Positions 1 through 12,500 of a DNA stretch of 64,000 bases are shown here, piece by piece. Below the pieces are notes generated by a model. It was not told where the DNA came from. It searched no databases and saw nothing but the letters and a program-made list of their open reading frames with translations. Source of the stretch: Gnetum montanum (lineage: Eukaryota; Streptophyta; Gnetopsida; Gnetales; Gnetaceae); contig MNCI01023815.1 in assembly GCA_015680685.1 (NCBI GenBank), forward strand, positions 75,558 through 139,557, given 5' to 3'. Within the stretch, counting starts at the first letter, position 1; every line of letters begins with the position of its first letter. Position numbers and translations under genes: made by a program.

Positions 1-1470
1 ATAGCAACCCAAGCTACTATGAAGGTAGAACAAAGGTGTGTAGAAGAGGCACTCCTAAAGCAACGCATGGTTGAAGGACTTGCTAATGTAGGCATAGATG
101 ATCTAGATGCCTTGTTTAGTGAGGTGGTACCAGTGCCTCTCCTATCATCATCCTAGAGGAAGAGGAGCCAAGTATGCCTATGCCTTAATATTTTTGTTAC
201 ATTGCATTGGTTACATTTGGTTGTCATACTAACCTTTTGATGATTGTTATGCTTACAATAGTTCTTGAGCCACTAATGCAAGCTCCCATCCCTAATTTTC
301 ATACAAAACCATGGGTAGAGACTCCAAATTAAGTGGCGTTCTTACATGGGATGGCTAAGGACATCATTGATTGATTACATCAAGTTGCACTTGACATAGG
401 TAAGGATTTTGTTTTATGTGTTTTGGCTATAGGCTTTGTTTGCATTATGGCTATTTAAGTTTGTGTCTTACAGTTTCCTTTTGTGCCTTGTGTAGTCCAT
501 AAAGTGGGACTCCAACAAGGATACAAAGGTAGACTCTTTACCTAGACTTCCCTCTGATGTGTTTAGTATACCCATGAAGCTGTACGACACTACCACTAAT
601 TTTGCAATGTCATGTGCAAAATATTCAAGGGAGCTAGAGAAGTCCAATGAATCCCTATGGGAGAAAGTTGTGGCCTTGAGGAAAAAGGTTCAAAGATAGG
701 AGGATACAATTAGGAGTCTCCGAGATCACAAAGCCTTTGTAGAAGTCCAAGTACTTAACTTAGGGAAGTTATAGACTAAGGAGATCACATGGGCTTGCTA
801 TTGGCATGTCATTCAGGAGAAAGTAGCAGTCCTACAGGAGATGGTAGAGCAACGTATGTAGATGGACCTCATCTCCCAAAATATTTAATACTGGAAGGAT
901 CAACGTGCTTGGGTCCTTCAATGGAGCAAGATACAAAAGGTCCACAAGTGACAATATAAGGTTGATCATGGGCTTACCTGAAATGGCTTAAAGAAAAGTT
1001 GGTTAAACTTCATAAGAGAGAGCTATTCATTTAGGGCATCCAAGTAGATAGTGCTTACCAAATATTTTAAAACACTCTCAAGGTGGAACAATCCCCTACT
1101 CTTTAGATTACTACCATTGCAAGTGAGACTGATGCAACTATTGTTACTTATGAGCCTCCTAGTTGGACCCCTATAGATACATTCAACATTCTTTTTGGCA
1201 CTGATATTAAGGATGTTAACTAGGTCAACATGATGGAGGGCTAGATCCTCCATTGTTTGGAGGAAGGCCTTCCCCATCTACCCTTGGAAGTGATGGAGTC
1301 AGACTCTCCATAGTTTGATCTATTTTATGTTTTAGTTTTTTAGTTTCAAATCATGATCTAATTGGTTATATGTTATTACATTTGAAGCCTCAAGAGACAT
1401 TCGTAGCCCCAGAAATGAGGGTGGGGATGCCCCACCACCTCCTCCTCTAGATGCTATTGAGTAGCTTCCT
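1..1470 (+). pseudogene. 3' half of the antisense FCP1-like gene in element C
   Basis: This is the end of the gene described in full at 30599-35067. Matching pieces, in order: an exon-5-like end near 1-150, exon 6 at about 262-399 (acceptor after ACAATAG, donor GTAAGG at 400), exon 7 from 496 (acceptor TGTGTAG) to about 1300, and a short exon-8-like piece from about 1407. Recognisable matches to copies A and B are the IKWDSNKD start of exon 7 (LKWDPKEP in B), the SLYDE-like KLYDTT block, a heptad-rich stretch, and the PSWTPIDTF block near its end (WTPVEKGKV in B). Several in-frame stops make it a pseudogene. The rest of the gene would continue left of the window. The divergence from A and B suggests the gene was in the family well before these insertions. 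Confidence 0.7.
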
Positions 1471-1764
1471 TTAATTTAGCTTGTTGGCTATTTATTTTTG
1501 TCTCTATGTTGATGGCTATGGTTAGCCAAAACTATGTTATTGATGGTTATTCTTTGATAATTTTTCCACATAGTGTGTCCATGGCTATGTATGTTATGGA
1601 CATTTAAATTTAAATGTTGGGTCTATTTTGGCTATATGCATTCATAGTAGTAAATATTATAAACATTGTAAATGGCTATGTTGATGTTTTTTTTTGTAAC
1701 ATCGAATCAATAAGATAATAGGCTAAGAGACATAATAATGAAAGGAAAATTTGCTAATTTTAGG

Positions 1765-2012
1765 CCATCATGGGCATGGATTATATAGTATTGTTAGTTT
1801 AAGACCATGGTGGGCCATAATGCCAGTTTAACATCTTAGCAAATGAGAATGTTAATTTAAGGTCATAGCATATCATAATGCTAGTTTTAGGCCCTAGCGG
1901 GTCATAGTGTCAGTTTTATGTCTTAGCAGACAATGATGCTAGTTTTAGGCCCTAGCAGGCCATAGTGCCAATTTTAGGCCTTAGCGGGCCATAGTGCTAG
2001 TTTTATGTATTA
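1765..2012. repeat. 29-bp minisatellite beside the antisense gene (element C)
   Basis: About eight imperfect copies of a 29-bp unit. Two variants alternate: AGTTTTAGGCCCTAGCGGG and AGTTTTATGTCTTAGCAGA, each followed by a CATAGTGC-like tail. The array lies between the 3' end of the antisense gene and the end of protease, the same place as the arrays at 12180-12330 (A) and 35180-35702 (B). The second variant is closer to the motif found between integrase and 3' LTR in A and B. Confidence 0.8.
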
Positions 2013-2199
2013 GTGAAAAATATCTGAAGGAGATGCTTTTTAAATGTTTCAAACACAAGTAAAATAGTGCAAATAAATTTATATCTACATGCATAGACTA
2101 CATGCATAACAAAGATATAGTAAATTGAAAAAGAAAACATAAGGCTATTTAGCTATCATGGCATCTGGTCATATAAAAATAGGAAGGTTAAGTTAAATT
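2013..2199. other. Spacer between minisatellite and protease end (element C)
   Basis: AT-rich spacer; no frame, repeat or regulatory site could be supported here. Confidence 0.5.
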
Positions 2200-5100
2200 T
2201 CACTTGTGCAAACTCTTCCTAATCTTTGCAAGATTATGGAGTGAGTAAGGCCTACTTTGCACAAGCTTGTATTTACCATCCCCTTTGCTTATGATGTTGA
2301 AAGGAAGTTCATCGCATAGTGTATCGCATTCATTGTTATCATTGGTTATTTTGGGTTTTTGCTCTTCATGGCTAGGAGCTTCTTCTTGAAGTTGACCCTG
2401 GAACCTTGTTCTATGCCCATGTTTTTAATAACTAGGGGAGCTACATTATCACCATGAATGATGATTTCACCTCCCTTGTAAAGAAGGTGAATTTCTTGAT
2501 GGATGGGCAAGGTGACAGCTCATAATTGGGCCAACCAAGGTCTTTCTAGAATTAGGTTGAATCTTGGTATCTCTTCCACCACCAAGAAGTTTGCGATTGT
2601 AGGAAATTATTCTCTGGCTACAAAGTCTAAGGAGATAGACCCCTTGACAAAACTCTTGATCCATTTAAGAACTTAAGAGCTACGGTGGTCGTAGGTTTTA
2701 CTTGCTCAATTAAGCCCAAGTGTTCAATGATGGTGTATGGGATGATGTTGGTTGCTGCTCCATCATCAATATGCACTCAATGTATTTTAAATTATCCTAT
2801 GCATATGGTTATGAATAGAGGACCTACAGTCACCTCACCATTTTGGGGACTAACCTTAATTTTGCTATTATGAAATGTTAAGGATGTTAATTTGTCTTGC
2901 CTTGGTGAGGGAGGAATCATCATTACATGAATGACTTCCTCATTAGCATGGATATCCTCACTAACTAATATAGAGGTTGACATTTTAACTAGCACCTCAC
3001 GATGTGTGGCAGAAGTCATAATTAGGTCATATAAGCTTAAAGTTGTATTTTTTTACTTGAGTGATTGCTTAACTTGGTCCATTACACTAAGGAAGTTTTG
3101 TCATTGGTTGTGGGCTTGTCACCCTAGTTGTGCTTTACTTCCTCCATACATCCCAAAAGGTAGACTTTAGTTTTTGGTTGTGGTTGTTGTGGCTCTTTCT
3201 GATTGTCTTGATTATGGGCTTTAATGTCCTCTTTTGGCTTGTTGGTTAAAGGAGATGGGGCAAATGAGGTCATAGGTATAACCGAAATGGGAGTAGGCTT
3301 TGGTGGGCCTAGTTCCTTTTGTGCCTCCATCTACTTCTCTCCCTTGTTGTTAGGCTTTTGCTTACACTTCCTCCTTTAGTTGGTTGAAATTTTTGGTTGT
3401 TAGCTACTGGTTATAAGGAAGAGGCAGTAGGATTGGCTACCATAGGGGGTCATTGTGTGATTGGTTGGGCTATAACTATTTGGGTTGTATTATGTTGGGG
3501 GACCTTGATGACAAAAGGTTCCTTTGGAGGCATTCATGATGGTACCCTCACAACAAAGGGTGATCTTGAGCTATGGTAAGCTAAAGAAGCTCTCTCATTA
3601 TAAGGGGTACTTGGATCACAAATGGTTCTCTTGCAAGTCTCCAATTTTCATCAATGTTGAATGCTAAAATAACATAAGGTCTATCATTTTCATTCAATGG
3701 GTCTTTATAAACCTGCATTGACTCATTTTGTGGTTGAACTGGATTAGAAGCATCTAAGACTATTTCCCCTCTATCTACCATCCTTTGTAGGTCATCCTTC
3801 AGTGCAAAATAGAAGTCTGTATCATGACTAGGTACTTGATGATAATGCAAGAAGTGGTCTAACTTAAAGTATCTAGGCAATAAGGGATCATCTTTCATTT
3901 CCCAAGAGGGATCTTTGGCTATTTCACACAGTTGCTCATGTTTCTTTCGAGTAGCTTTAGTCATTTTTTATGTTGCATGTACCCACTTCTTAATAGTTGA
4001 TCAAGTAACTCGGATGGCTTTAGTGACAACTCAGTGTACGTAGACCTATCCTTCCTTTCAAAGTTACATCTATTTTTTTTTGATTTCTTGGTCCTAGAAG
4101 TAAATGGTTGGTCACTGCAACCATTGGTGGGGGCCTTGGGTGGGTTGAACTTTGACCCTTCACTCATGATCTTGGCTTCCTTGGCTACAGTTGCAATGGT
4201 AGTATTGCCTTGTTTTCTATTTTCTTTATCTTTTCAAGCATGTTGGTTTTTATATGATATATAGGTCAAATCATGGTTGGCATTTGTAGCATCCTCTATG
4301 TTTTTAGTTTGTGAGAACGCTTGGCTCAGAGACCATGGATCAAGGTAGTAAAGTTTTGAATTGATTACAGCAATTCATTCAACAATGGAATGAATTGATG
4401 AAGTCATTAATTTCTCCCATGAATTTTTGTATAGGTTCTAAAGGCCCTTGCTTGACCTTCATGAGTTCGTCAAGCATTGTGTCAAGCTTTACGTGATACT
4501 TGAAGTGGTTGACAAACTAGGCTAGTAAGTTCTCCAAAGAGGATATAGACCCTTTGGGCAATGCATAGTATTAATCAAGTCCTTTCCTAATTAAATACAT
4601 AGGGAAAATCCTCATGATGGTATGAGGCCATGGCTACAAAAGCAAACATTCAAATTGAAAGGTGATAAGGTGAACATTAAGGTCACCTTCTCTGTTATAT
4701 TTGGTAAATTATGGAATGAGGATGCTAGGAGGAAGTGTCAAGGGTGGGGCTAAAATACTTATGGGATTATCCTAGTAGAAGTCCATAATCTTGACAATTT
4801 GTGTGGTAGAGGCTTTAAGCCTCTTCAATTCCTCTATTAGTCTTGGATCATTTGGAAGGCTGGATCCAAGTCTTGTGGTGGCTCCATAGTCTGCAAGGTA
4901 TGCACATAATGTTGTGGTATTTATTGTGAGGCTTGTGGCCCCACTATGGGTTGCATGATAGAAGGAAAAGGTTGCACCATGGTTGTGGCTTGTGGGCCAA
5001 ACAAAGAAAAATATGTTTGTGCTAGTACTTATGGCACAAATGGGGCAAATGTAGTGTGTGACCCTTGTGTTGAAAGGGGTCTCATGGTGGATCCCATGTG

Positions 5101-5791
5101 AGTAGTTTTTGGATTTTCAATGGTAAATCCCACCATTGATGGTTTTGTATTTCATGGCTATGTTGCAAATGGCATTGATATGTTATAGTTTGTTGTTTGA
5201 TGCATTGACTGAGTATGATGTGTTGCTACAAGCAACCTAGGGTCTACTGTAGTAGGGCATGGAGTAGAGGAAGATGGTGGCATAATGCTCATGGAAGAAA
5301 GAAAGGCATTAGGGGAAGGTTCTATGGCATTGTGGGATTCTTCGTTAAAAAGCCCTCCAAGGATTTTTTTTAGGCTTAGATTCTACTCTAAATTTATCCT
5401 CTTCTTCCTATTATTCCCCAAAGATAGGCTAGTCATCTTCCTCCTCTGCAGTAATCAACTAGGCTAGGATGCTAGAATAGATGTCATTGAGGGGAATTTC
5501 TTCATATGAAGAAGGAATGTACTCTTTCTCATCCCTATGTATGAACTAAAATTCCCTCTTGGCTTCAACTTTGATTCAAGGAATTAGCATGACTACCTAT
5601 ATTTTGGCATAAATGAAGTTATAACAATCTTCATTTATGGTTGCAAAATCAGGAGTCTTCCCTTTGACTCTCAAAGATCACTTACATGCAATGACTGTAG
5701 GGTCTTTGGGATCATACATCCCCATGACTTATTGGTTATGATCTTTGCTAGTGAATGTGAAGGGCAATTTAGTGGATTTTCGAAAAGGCAT
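2200..5791 (-). pseudogene. gag-pro: gag-protease remnant of element C
   Basis: Degenerate Ty3/gypsy gag plus aspartic protease read on the minus strand. A start codon at 5789-5791 opens MPFRKSTKLPF; a conserved gag N-terminal block (CYNFIYAKI, EKEYIPSSYEEI) follows near 5400-5650. The C-terminal gag segment at 3581-4167 carries an HxxxxxHDxDFYxALKDDLQ block, the same position as the CDYHQLCGHDxDYCW finger of A and B. Here the first finger Cys is replaced (FLHYHQVPSHDTDFYF), so a zinc finger is unlikely. Protease is at about 2400-2870 with the catalytic loop VHIDDGAATNIIP. The frame ends near 2200. Many stops and frame changes interrupt it. It is homologous throughout to 8225-12079 and 35785-39291. 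Confidence 0.75.
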
Positions 5792-6744
5792 GGTTATAGT
5801 ATTGAGAATTACTTAAGAATAAGATATAAATGCCAAGATAAGAGTACATTGTAGTGAATGGAATTCAAAAACTCTTATAGGAAATGAAAATGACAAAAAA
5901 TGATATACTTACTAAAACTAGTAAGTGGGGGATAAGGGGGAGTTTACCCCTTTACTACAAATAGAATATTGGCAATGTTGGCTTTAAACCTCCTCCAAGT
6001 TGGCTTTCCAAGTGCCTCTACACTATGTATGGTAGGGGGAAAAGCAAGGGGATGAGATAATAAAAATGCCACACCTTCTTATTCCAACATTGAAGAGAGG
6101 GGGGGAAGTTTGAAGACAAAGATGAAAACTTAGTAATTTCCAAAGATGGTTTTGGCAGATTTCCAACTTTCATCAAAAAGGTAGGGAAAGTGGACATAGT
6201 TGGTATGGAAACCAACATTGGTTTAGTGAAAAATATTATGGCAACAAAGATAAAATGTTCACCAAGGCTTCCATGCTAACTTTGCTAAGGAATTCATAAC
6301 AAATGTTGTGAAATTCCAACACCCAAACCACCTGCAGCTTCCATTGAATTCCTTGGGAGTTTTGGCTAAAAAATGGCTTTCAACTTGAAACAAAAGTAGA
6401 TCTAGATGTAAAATTGGTTTCAAATTTTACCAAAATTGGCCTCCCTACTACTTCCACTCTTGGTATGGTAGAGGGGAAAAAGAAGGAGGGTGAGATGATG
6501 AGAATCTCATACCTCCTATTCCAATGTTGATTTGGGGTGGGGGGCGGGATGGTGGGCAGGAGGGAAGGTTGAAAACTCAAAGTGAAAAGTTAGTATTTTT
6601 TCCACTAAAACTAGTTCCAGGCAACTACTAATTCTCTTAGCTTGGAAAAATGGAAGGGAAAGTCAACTCACAAATGAGTTGAACCACCCACTTTTAGAAG
6701 CTAGAAAATAGACTTTTGGCAATGAAAAAAAAATGGGGAAAGAG
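5792..6744 (-). other. 5' leader of element C, proximal part, with internal duplication
   Basis: Untranslated leader between the primer site and gag of element C; its distal part resumes at 41322. No coding frame is convincing. It contains two related blocks, about 6018-6140 and 6455-6600, each with a GGTATGGTAGAGGGGAAAAA-like start, a TATTCCAA(C/T)(A/G)TTGA core and a purine-rich end, spaced about 430 bp. With the distal part the leader is about 1.17 kb, against only 254 bp in element A. Confidence 0.6.
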
Positions 6745-6749
6745 GTACC
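6745..6749. repeat. Target-site duplication, left copy (element A)
   Basis: GTACC directly before the TG of A's 5' LTR, repeated exactly at 41317-41321 after the CA of its 3' LTR. Five bases is the usual duplication for Ty3/gypsy integrase. Confidence 0.92.
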
Positions 6750-7970
6750 TGAAACACAGTGAAATTTTGAGACCTTGATGATTCAGCAAAGTCTCGAGGC
6801 TTAGGCAAGGATTTTCAACAAGTGACACATCTCAGCAAGTTTTCTTTTTTTTGGCTAAGGGCCTGCTACGCTACGCTATGCAGCCCAGCGTAGTGGAATC
6901 TGAGAGAATGGAATGGAACAAGGGATGCGCAATAATAACACTTCAACTTCACAAGTTGGCCGTGTTCAAGAATCTTAACTTTTACCGTGCTACGCCACGT
7001 TATGCTACATAGTGTAATGTAGCGTAACGCAAGCAATGCAGTTGACTTATCCAAGTGGTTGCAGTGATTACGCCACGATACGCTTCCCAGCGTATCATAG
7101 CGTAGCCATGGGACAATTTGTTCAATGCAAAAGACAAGGCCAAATGAATCGTCTTCTTGAAGGGTGGTTACGTTATACCATGTTTCGGAGCGTAATGCAG
7201 CGTAACGTGACAAGCTTCAACTCAGCACATCAAGTCAATGGCATTTTATGAGCCCAGAACATGTGTCATCTAAACCATGTTTTTCTCCTAACCCTAATCT
7301 TGTAAATACTCTAGTTGACAATGATCAAAGGATTGGCAGTTGTTGGCAATTTTTTACAGTATTAGCAAAAGATTGGCAAGATGACAAGAAGAGCATCGAC
7401 GGTGACAGAGAGAAGCTTTTGGCTAGAGACTTTGTGTTAGTAGACATTTTTCTTCAAGCCTAACTCCCTTGTGCCCAGATTGGCTAGAATAAGGTAGATT
7501 GGCCTTTGCTTGTTTACTATTTGATTTAGCTTCTTGTCGGTGGCAAATACTTTGTCCAAACCAAAGTCTACTTGTAAATCTTGTTGTATTCACCATATTT
7601 ATCTATAAGGTAGATCCCAGGTCAAGGGATCGTGGATATTTCAAATTCAATTCATTGCACCTTGTTTACATTGAATTCTACAATCATTTGGCGTAATTTA
7701 CATCATCTTCATTACCTTCGAGATCCAATCTTGGAGCAGATATCGTTTTTTCTCGTAAATCGATAATATATTTTCACATCAAATTGTTGCCTTGTTATAC
7801 GATCATTAACAAATTTACTGATTAAGTAAGTCCCTATCTAATTAGCAAGACCATTCAGGGCACCTTAGATTTGTTTTCTCTAGCACGGCCCTTGCGTAGA
7901 TCCGGGGTTAAAACTGTGTACACGGAGATTCACTCGATGTTTCTAGCAACCAACGTTTTCCGTCGTTACA
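6750..7970 (+). repeat. 5' LTR of element A
   Basis: Starts TGAAACACAGTG and ends CGTCGTTACA, so it has TG...CA ends. U3 holds four imperfect palindromes built from a TTACGCTA/TAGCGTAA theme (6871-6893, 6999-7028, 7077-7096, 7167-7206). The TATA position, CTTATAAATACTC in the 3' LTR near 23068, reads CTTGTAAATACTC here near 7298, so this copy's core promoter looks damaged. Confidence 0.93.
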
Positions 7971-7976
7971 GTTTTC

Positions 7977-7995
7977 TGGTGCTAGAAGGAGGGCC
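7977..7995 (+). other. Primer-binding site of element A
   Basis: TGGTGCTAGAAGGAGGGCC lies six bases after the LTR. It starts with the TGG expected to pair with a tRNA CCA end. The same site follows the LTRs of B (39524-39542) and C (41536-41554, decayed) and D (61582-61600). I cannot name the tRNA: it is not the initiator-Met site. Confidence 0.75.
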
Positions 7996-8224
7996 TGAAC
8001 CTCCAATCTACATTTTACGGGTAGTCCTATAAGCTTTCTGTACCCATTGTTGATTGACGTAAATGTAATACCTTCATGGTTATTTATGTGATCGTGTGGT
8101 ACAGATCAATCGCTTTGATGATTCCTCACGAATCCTGCAGGATAGAAAGCCCATTTGCACCTTAGCCTACCTTTGCCCTTGTGATCTTTGTCCTTGTTGT
8201 CATTACCCTGTAGCTACATAGAGA

Positions 8225-11200
8225 ACAGCTGCATCAACCACCATCGTCAACACCACTAGCCTCGAAAACCCTTGGATGGTGCAGGCTACACCTACTGTTG
8301 TTGAGCCACCGACTGGTTCGGTGCGGCTACAGCAGTCCCTCAGGATTCAAAATAAAGAGCCTGAGGGACACGCTCAGCATAAGGAACATTACAACTTCCT
8401 CTGCACCAAACTTATGGAAAATCTGCCCATGTACCCATAGGAACTTGAAGCAAAATGTGAATATGAGTTCGTCTACTGTAACGGGAAGGAATTCATTCCT
8501 TCACCTAACACCTCCATACACTTGACAGACTAGTAACAGGGATGTTGGTCCAGTTGTTAATGGCCAGAGAATCAGTAGAACAATTAGACGATATATTCTG
8601 CAATGAAGCATACCACGATGGGCAGGAGGACTTAGATTCCCACTCCGAGGGAGGTAGTCATGCTAGCTTTGTCGTGGCTCCTCCCTCCACAACGTCCCGT
8701 GTAAATCTGTTGTTTATGATCACTACGCCATTATCATTGACTACCGCTAACCATGTGGCGCATAATGCCCAACAACATTTCTTCTCTCTGGCTACCCTAC
8801 CAGGTGGTATTCCTTTATAGACCATTCCTCCACAGTCATAGTTAGCCAATCCATCTCATCGCATACCTGTGCCTACGTCACCGTATGTGAACGCAATGCC
8901 TACTTCGCAATTACACGTAGCTCTTGCATTCATCCCAGCCTACATGACATGACCCACCACTACCACGTGGTGGGCTCCAAACACATCGTCCCTCGTTGCA
9001 CATCCTACACAGATGTCCCATATTCACCACCATCAGCACCAAGTCTCGCAGACGCTAAACCCCATTACAGGGCCATTGTCTATGCCCTCGGCCACGCAAA
9101 TAGTGTATCCCATGGCACAATCAATGATTGTCACCTCAGCTACATTGCCTACCGGGTGGTGGATGCCACAAGCGGCACTGCCTACGGGAACAGTTTCGAT
9201 AGCATTGCACACCGGCCAAGCTGCCATCCCTATCTCGCCACCCAGCGTGGCTTCCCCTATTATTCCACAACCAACCTCTTCATCCACGAGTCTGGATCAA
9301 GCCTTTCAACTTATTCAAACCCTTACTGAGGAGGTTAAATGCCTCAAGGTTGTCAGTTCTGACACAATATAGGTCATGGATTTTTACCATGATGATCTTA
9401 TCAATCCAACAATACCTGCTTTGTCGTTACCCCTTGGGATGCCACTTCCCCATTTTACAAAATACAATGGGGAAGGCGATCCCAATGCCCATTTAGTTAT
9501 CTTTGGGTTAAAGTCGTTGTTACTGCAACAATGGCCACATACCATCATCTGCGTCTTTGCTATGTCCTTAACATGTAAAGCTTTAGACTAGTATCGTGCA
9601 CTTCCACGCTCTTCCATCTCAACCTTGGAAGATTTTCTTACTTAGTTTGTGACTCATTTCAAATACAACCTGAAACCAAAGGTCACGCTGGATCAGCTTA
9701 TGGGAGTTAAGCAAGATCCACTTGAGCTAGTCCAAAAGTTTATACAGTGGTGGAGCACAACCTTGAATGAAATCCGTGAACCCATCATGGAGGCCCATCT
9801 GTTGGCAATCTTTAAGGGGGCATTCAATGACTTCATTAAGTCCAAACTATATTACCTTGTTCCCCGCTCCCTCAGCCAAGCCTTCACTCAAACTAAGAGC
9901 GTTCAAGACATGGTAGAGGCTAGCAAAGACCCAACGTATGTGGTCTACAAAAATACCCACAACAAGAGCAAAGACAAGGGCAATGCTACAAAAACGACAG
10001 TAGCAGCTGTAGCTGAAGGGGCCAAGAAGAAAAATTACAACCAGAAGGTAACTATGGCACCTACTAAGGCCACAACTAGCTCAAACAATGCCTATCAAGA
10101 AACATCTCCCGCCCTTGAAGCGTCCCCATAGCCAAAGCCTAATTTTGAGCATAAAGATCACTCAAAATACACGGCTCTACCTATAAAGCCTTCAAAACTT
10201 CTGAAGCAATTGCTGGGAACTGGCCACATCCAACATAAGAAGGTGTCCAAGGAGGGTCTAAAATGCCATAGATGGCATTGTGAGCTGCTCAAGAACCCCT
10301 CCTTGGCCCTGCCTAACGAACCTCCAGTTTCTAAAAAATTTAGGCTGGGTCATATCTGTGACTATCACCAGCTATGTGGTCATGACAAAGATTACTGTTG
10401 GGCATTGAAAAATGAAATTCAATGCATGATCGATCAAGGTAAACTGATCCTAGACAATAGTAGTCTAGTCTGTCTGAAAAACCAGTCCATGCATGTGTAC
10501 CAAGACTCATTAAACGCAAATAACATAGGGTACACTATCAATGTTGTGGGTACAGAGGGCGATGGCCAGGCACTGCTAAAGCAACCCTTTGTGTTACGTG
10601 TACCTCATCACCTGCCTCAGATGACAAGCCCATCAACATCGATGGGTACAGCTCAGTGACAACCTTTTGTCCTTCAAGTCCCGTCTCAAACCTCCATTCC
10701 ATAGCCCACTATCAGTAAAGCCACGGCCTAGCCCACGCCCACACCTAGGGCACCCTTTGTCATTAGGGTGCCAAAACTATCAGTTGCTCCTGCTACGTAG
10801 GGGTAAATCTTTAAGTCAACACCCCAATCACAACCTACCAAGAAAGGAGAAGGATGTATGATAGGTAACACATCCAAGAACCGCCTTACACTTGCATTCC
10901 CTAAGCCTATGCCTCTCACCTCGACACCCTTGGTTCCTCCTTCCTTTGAAAAGGAGGATGTTATGCAAATGCAACCATCTTCTCCCTATCCAAGAAAATG
11001 CAATCCTCAACCAGAAACCATTCCTCCCCAAGAGATTCATCTCCTGGGACGAATGGAAGAAGAGAGGGGTAGTAAACAATCTAATCGTGGGCATGATCTC
11101 CTCAACGCTTTTACACAAATCAAGTAGGGTCTTAAACAAAAAAATACAACACTGAGCCTCTATGACTTGTTGATGACATCACAAAAGCTTCGTGAAGCCA

Positions 11201-12079
11201 TGGTTTGCATGTTAGCATCCATACCTGTGGATGAGAGCTTGCCTGCAGAGGAAGAAGCAATCCATTTGATCATGCTTCCTCCCACTGCCGAACAACCACG
11301 ATCTCCCCAATTGACATTTCATGACAAATCCATTAAGGATGACCTGGAAAAGGGTCAGGTGACAATAGAACCCATGTTCATCACTATTCGAGTTGGCTAG
11401 TACAGAATCCAAAGAGTACATGTAGATGATGGGGCTGCTACCAATGTCATTCCATATCATGCAGTTTATCCACAGTGTCATGTAGTTTATCGACTAGATC
11501 ATGCATTGATATTCCATAGTGTCCATATCCCATATGCAGTTTATCCACAATGTCATTCCATATCATGCAGTTTATCGACCAGATCAATCCCACAACAATG
11601 TCATGTTTGAAGTCATTTAATGGGGCACAAGTGCAAGTCAAGGGAACACTACACATCAACTTTGTGGTGAGGGATCAATTCCCCACAAACGTAGTGTTTA
11701 TCATCATCGAGGAGATGCCCGGTTTCAACCTAATCTTAGGGAGGTCTTGGTTAGCCCAATTAAGAGCAGTCTCATCACCCATTCATCAAGAGATCCACTT
11801 GCCCTATGTAGGAGGGGAAGTGATCATCCATGGTGATAAGATGACCCCTCAAGCGGTTAACAACGTGGAAATGGAATGAGGTTCAGAGATTGAAATCCTT
11901 GAAGATTAGACTCCTGTCCTGATAGTTGAACAGGCTAACATAGTGGCCGATGAAAGATTGGCCTAGGCTAAACTACCCTTCCAGGGAGAAGATGGTAGCA
12001 TAGAGGAATGCTGTAATAAATCTCCTCATCCATACGCGTCGCCAAATCTAAAAATCACCAAGAAATAGCTACGGATATA
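8225..12079 (+). pseudogene. gag-pro: gag-protease of element A (broken)
   Basis: Structural polyprotein plus aspartic protease. By alignment to element B the start codon was at 8225-8227 but reads ACA. A frame change separates the N-terminus from 8542 onward. Then come a Pro/Thr/Ser-rich segment (8870-9300), a retrotransposon-gag core at 9376-9950 (LPHFTKYNGEGDPNAH), a Lys-rich stretch, a finger-like CDYHQLCGHDKDYCW at about 10360, and three repeats of a PFV(L/I)(R/Q)VP motif (10580-10790). Protease has VHVDDGAATNVIP at about 11418-11456; it is then disrupted by a repeat expansion (11445-11600) before the GFNLILGRSWLAQLR block at 11723. The homologous stop is TAG at 12077-12079. At least ten in-frame stops interrupt it. 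The order gag then protease on one frame is as in other Ty3/gypsy elements. Confidence 0.85.
11445..11600 (+). repeat. Short tandem repeat expanded inside protease of element A
   Basis: Units resembling CATATCATGCAGTTTATC(C/G)AC(A/C), about 28-36 bp, recur four or more times immediately after the protease active-site loop. Element B has only the single unexpanded stretch here (around 36300). The expansion breaks the frame. Confidence 0.7.
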
Positions 12080-12500
12080 GCAAATGAACACGTTAGCATG
12101 ATATGTCATATCAGTCCGAGTTGTTTACTGTTACAAAATTTACGCTCTTTCTTGTTGCATTATTCTTGTTATGCTTTTTCATACACATCATGGCCCAAAA
12201 TAGCCTTAAACTAGTTACGGCCCGCTATGACCTAAAACTAGCAATTTTGTTTATCCTTTTATGCTTACGATGGCTCGGCCTGAAATGGCCTTAAACTATT
12301 AGTGGCCCGCAGTGGCCTAAAATGTGTAACCTTTTTGATGATACATTTTCCTTCATAAAATCAAAAAATTTAGAAATGTTATTTTATGATCACATTGATC
12401 AAAGAACGTTACTCTTTATTCCCTTTCATCATAACAAAATGTTTGGCCAAATATTTCCACACTACACATCCCCTTTGTTAGCACTTCCATCTACATCATT
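12080..12500 (+). repeat. Convergent spacer of element A with short minisatellite
   Basis: Between the protease stop and the 3' end of the antisense gene. 12180-12330 holds three or four copies of the CCGCTATGACCTAAAACTAGC motif; the rest is AT-rich with no gene seen. The same interval in B carries a six-copy array of an 87-bp unit built on this motif. Confidence 0.65.
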
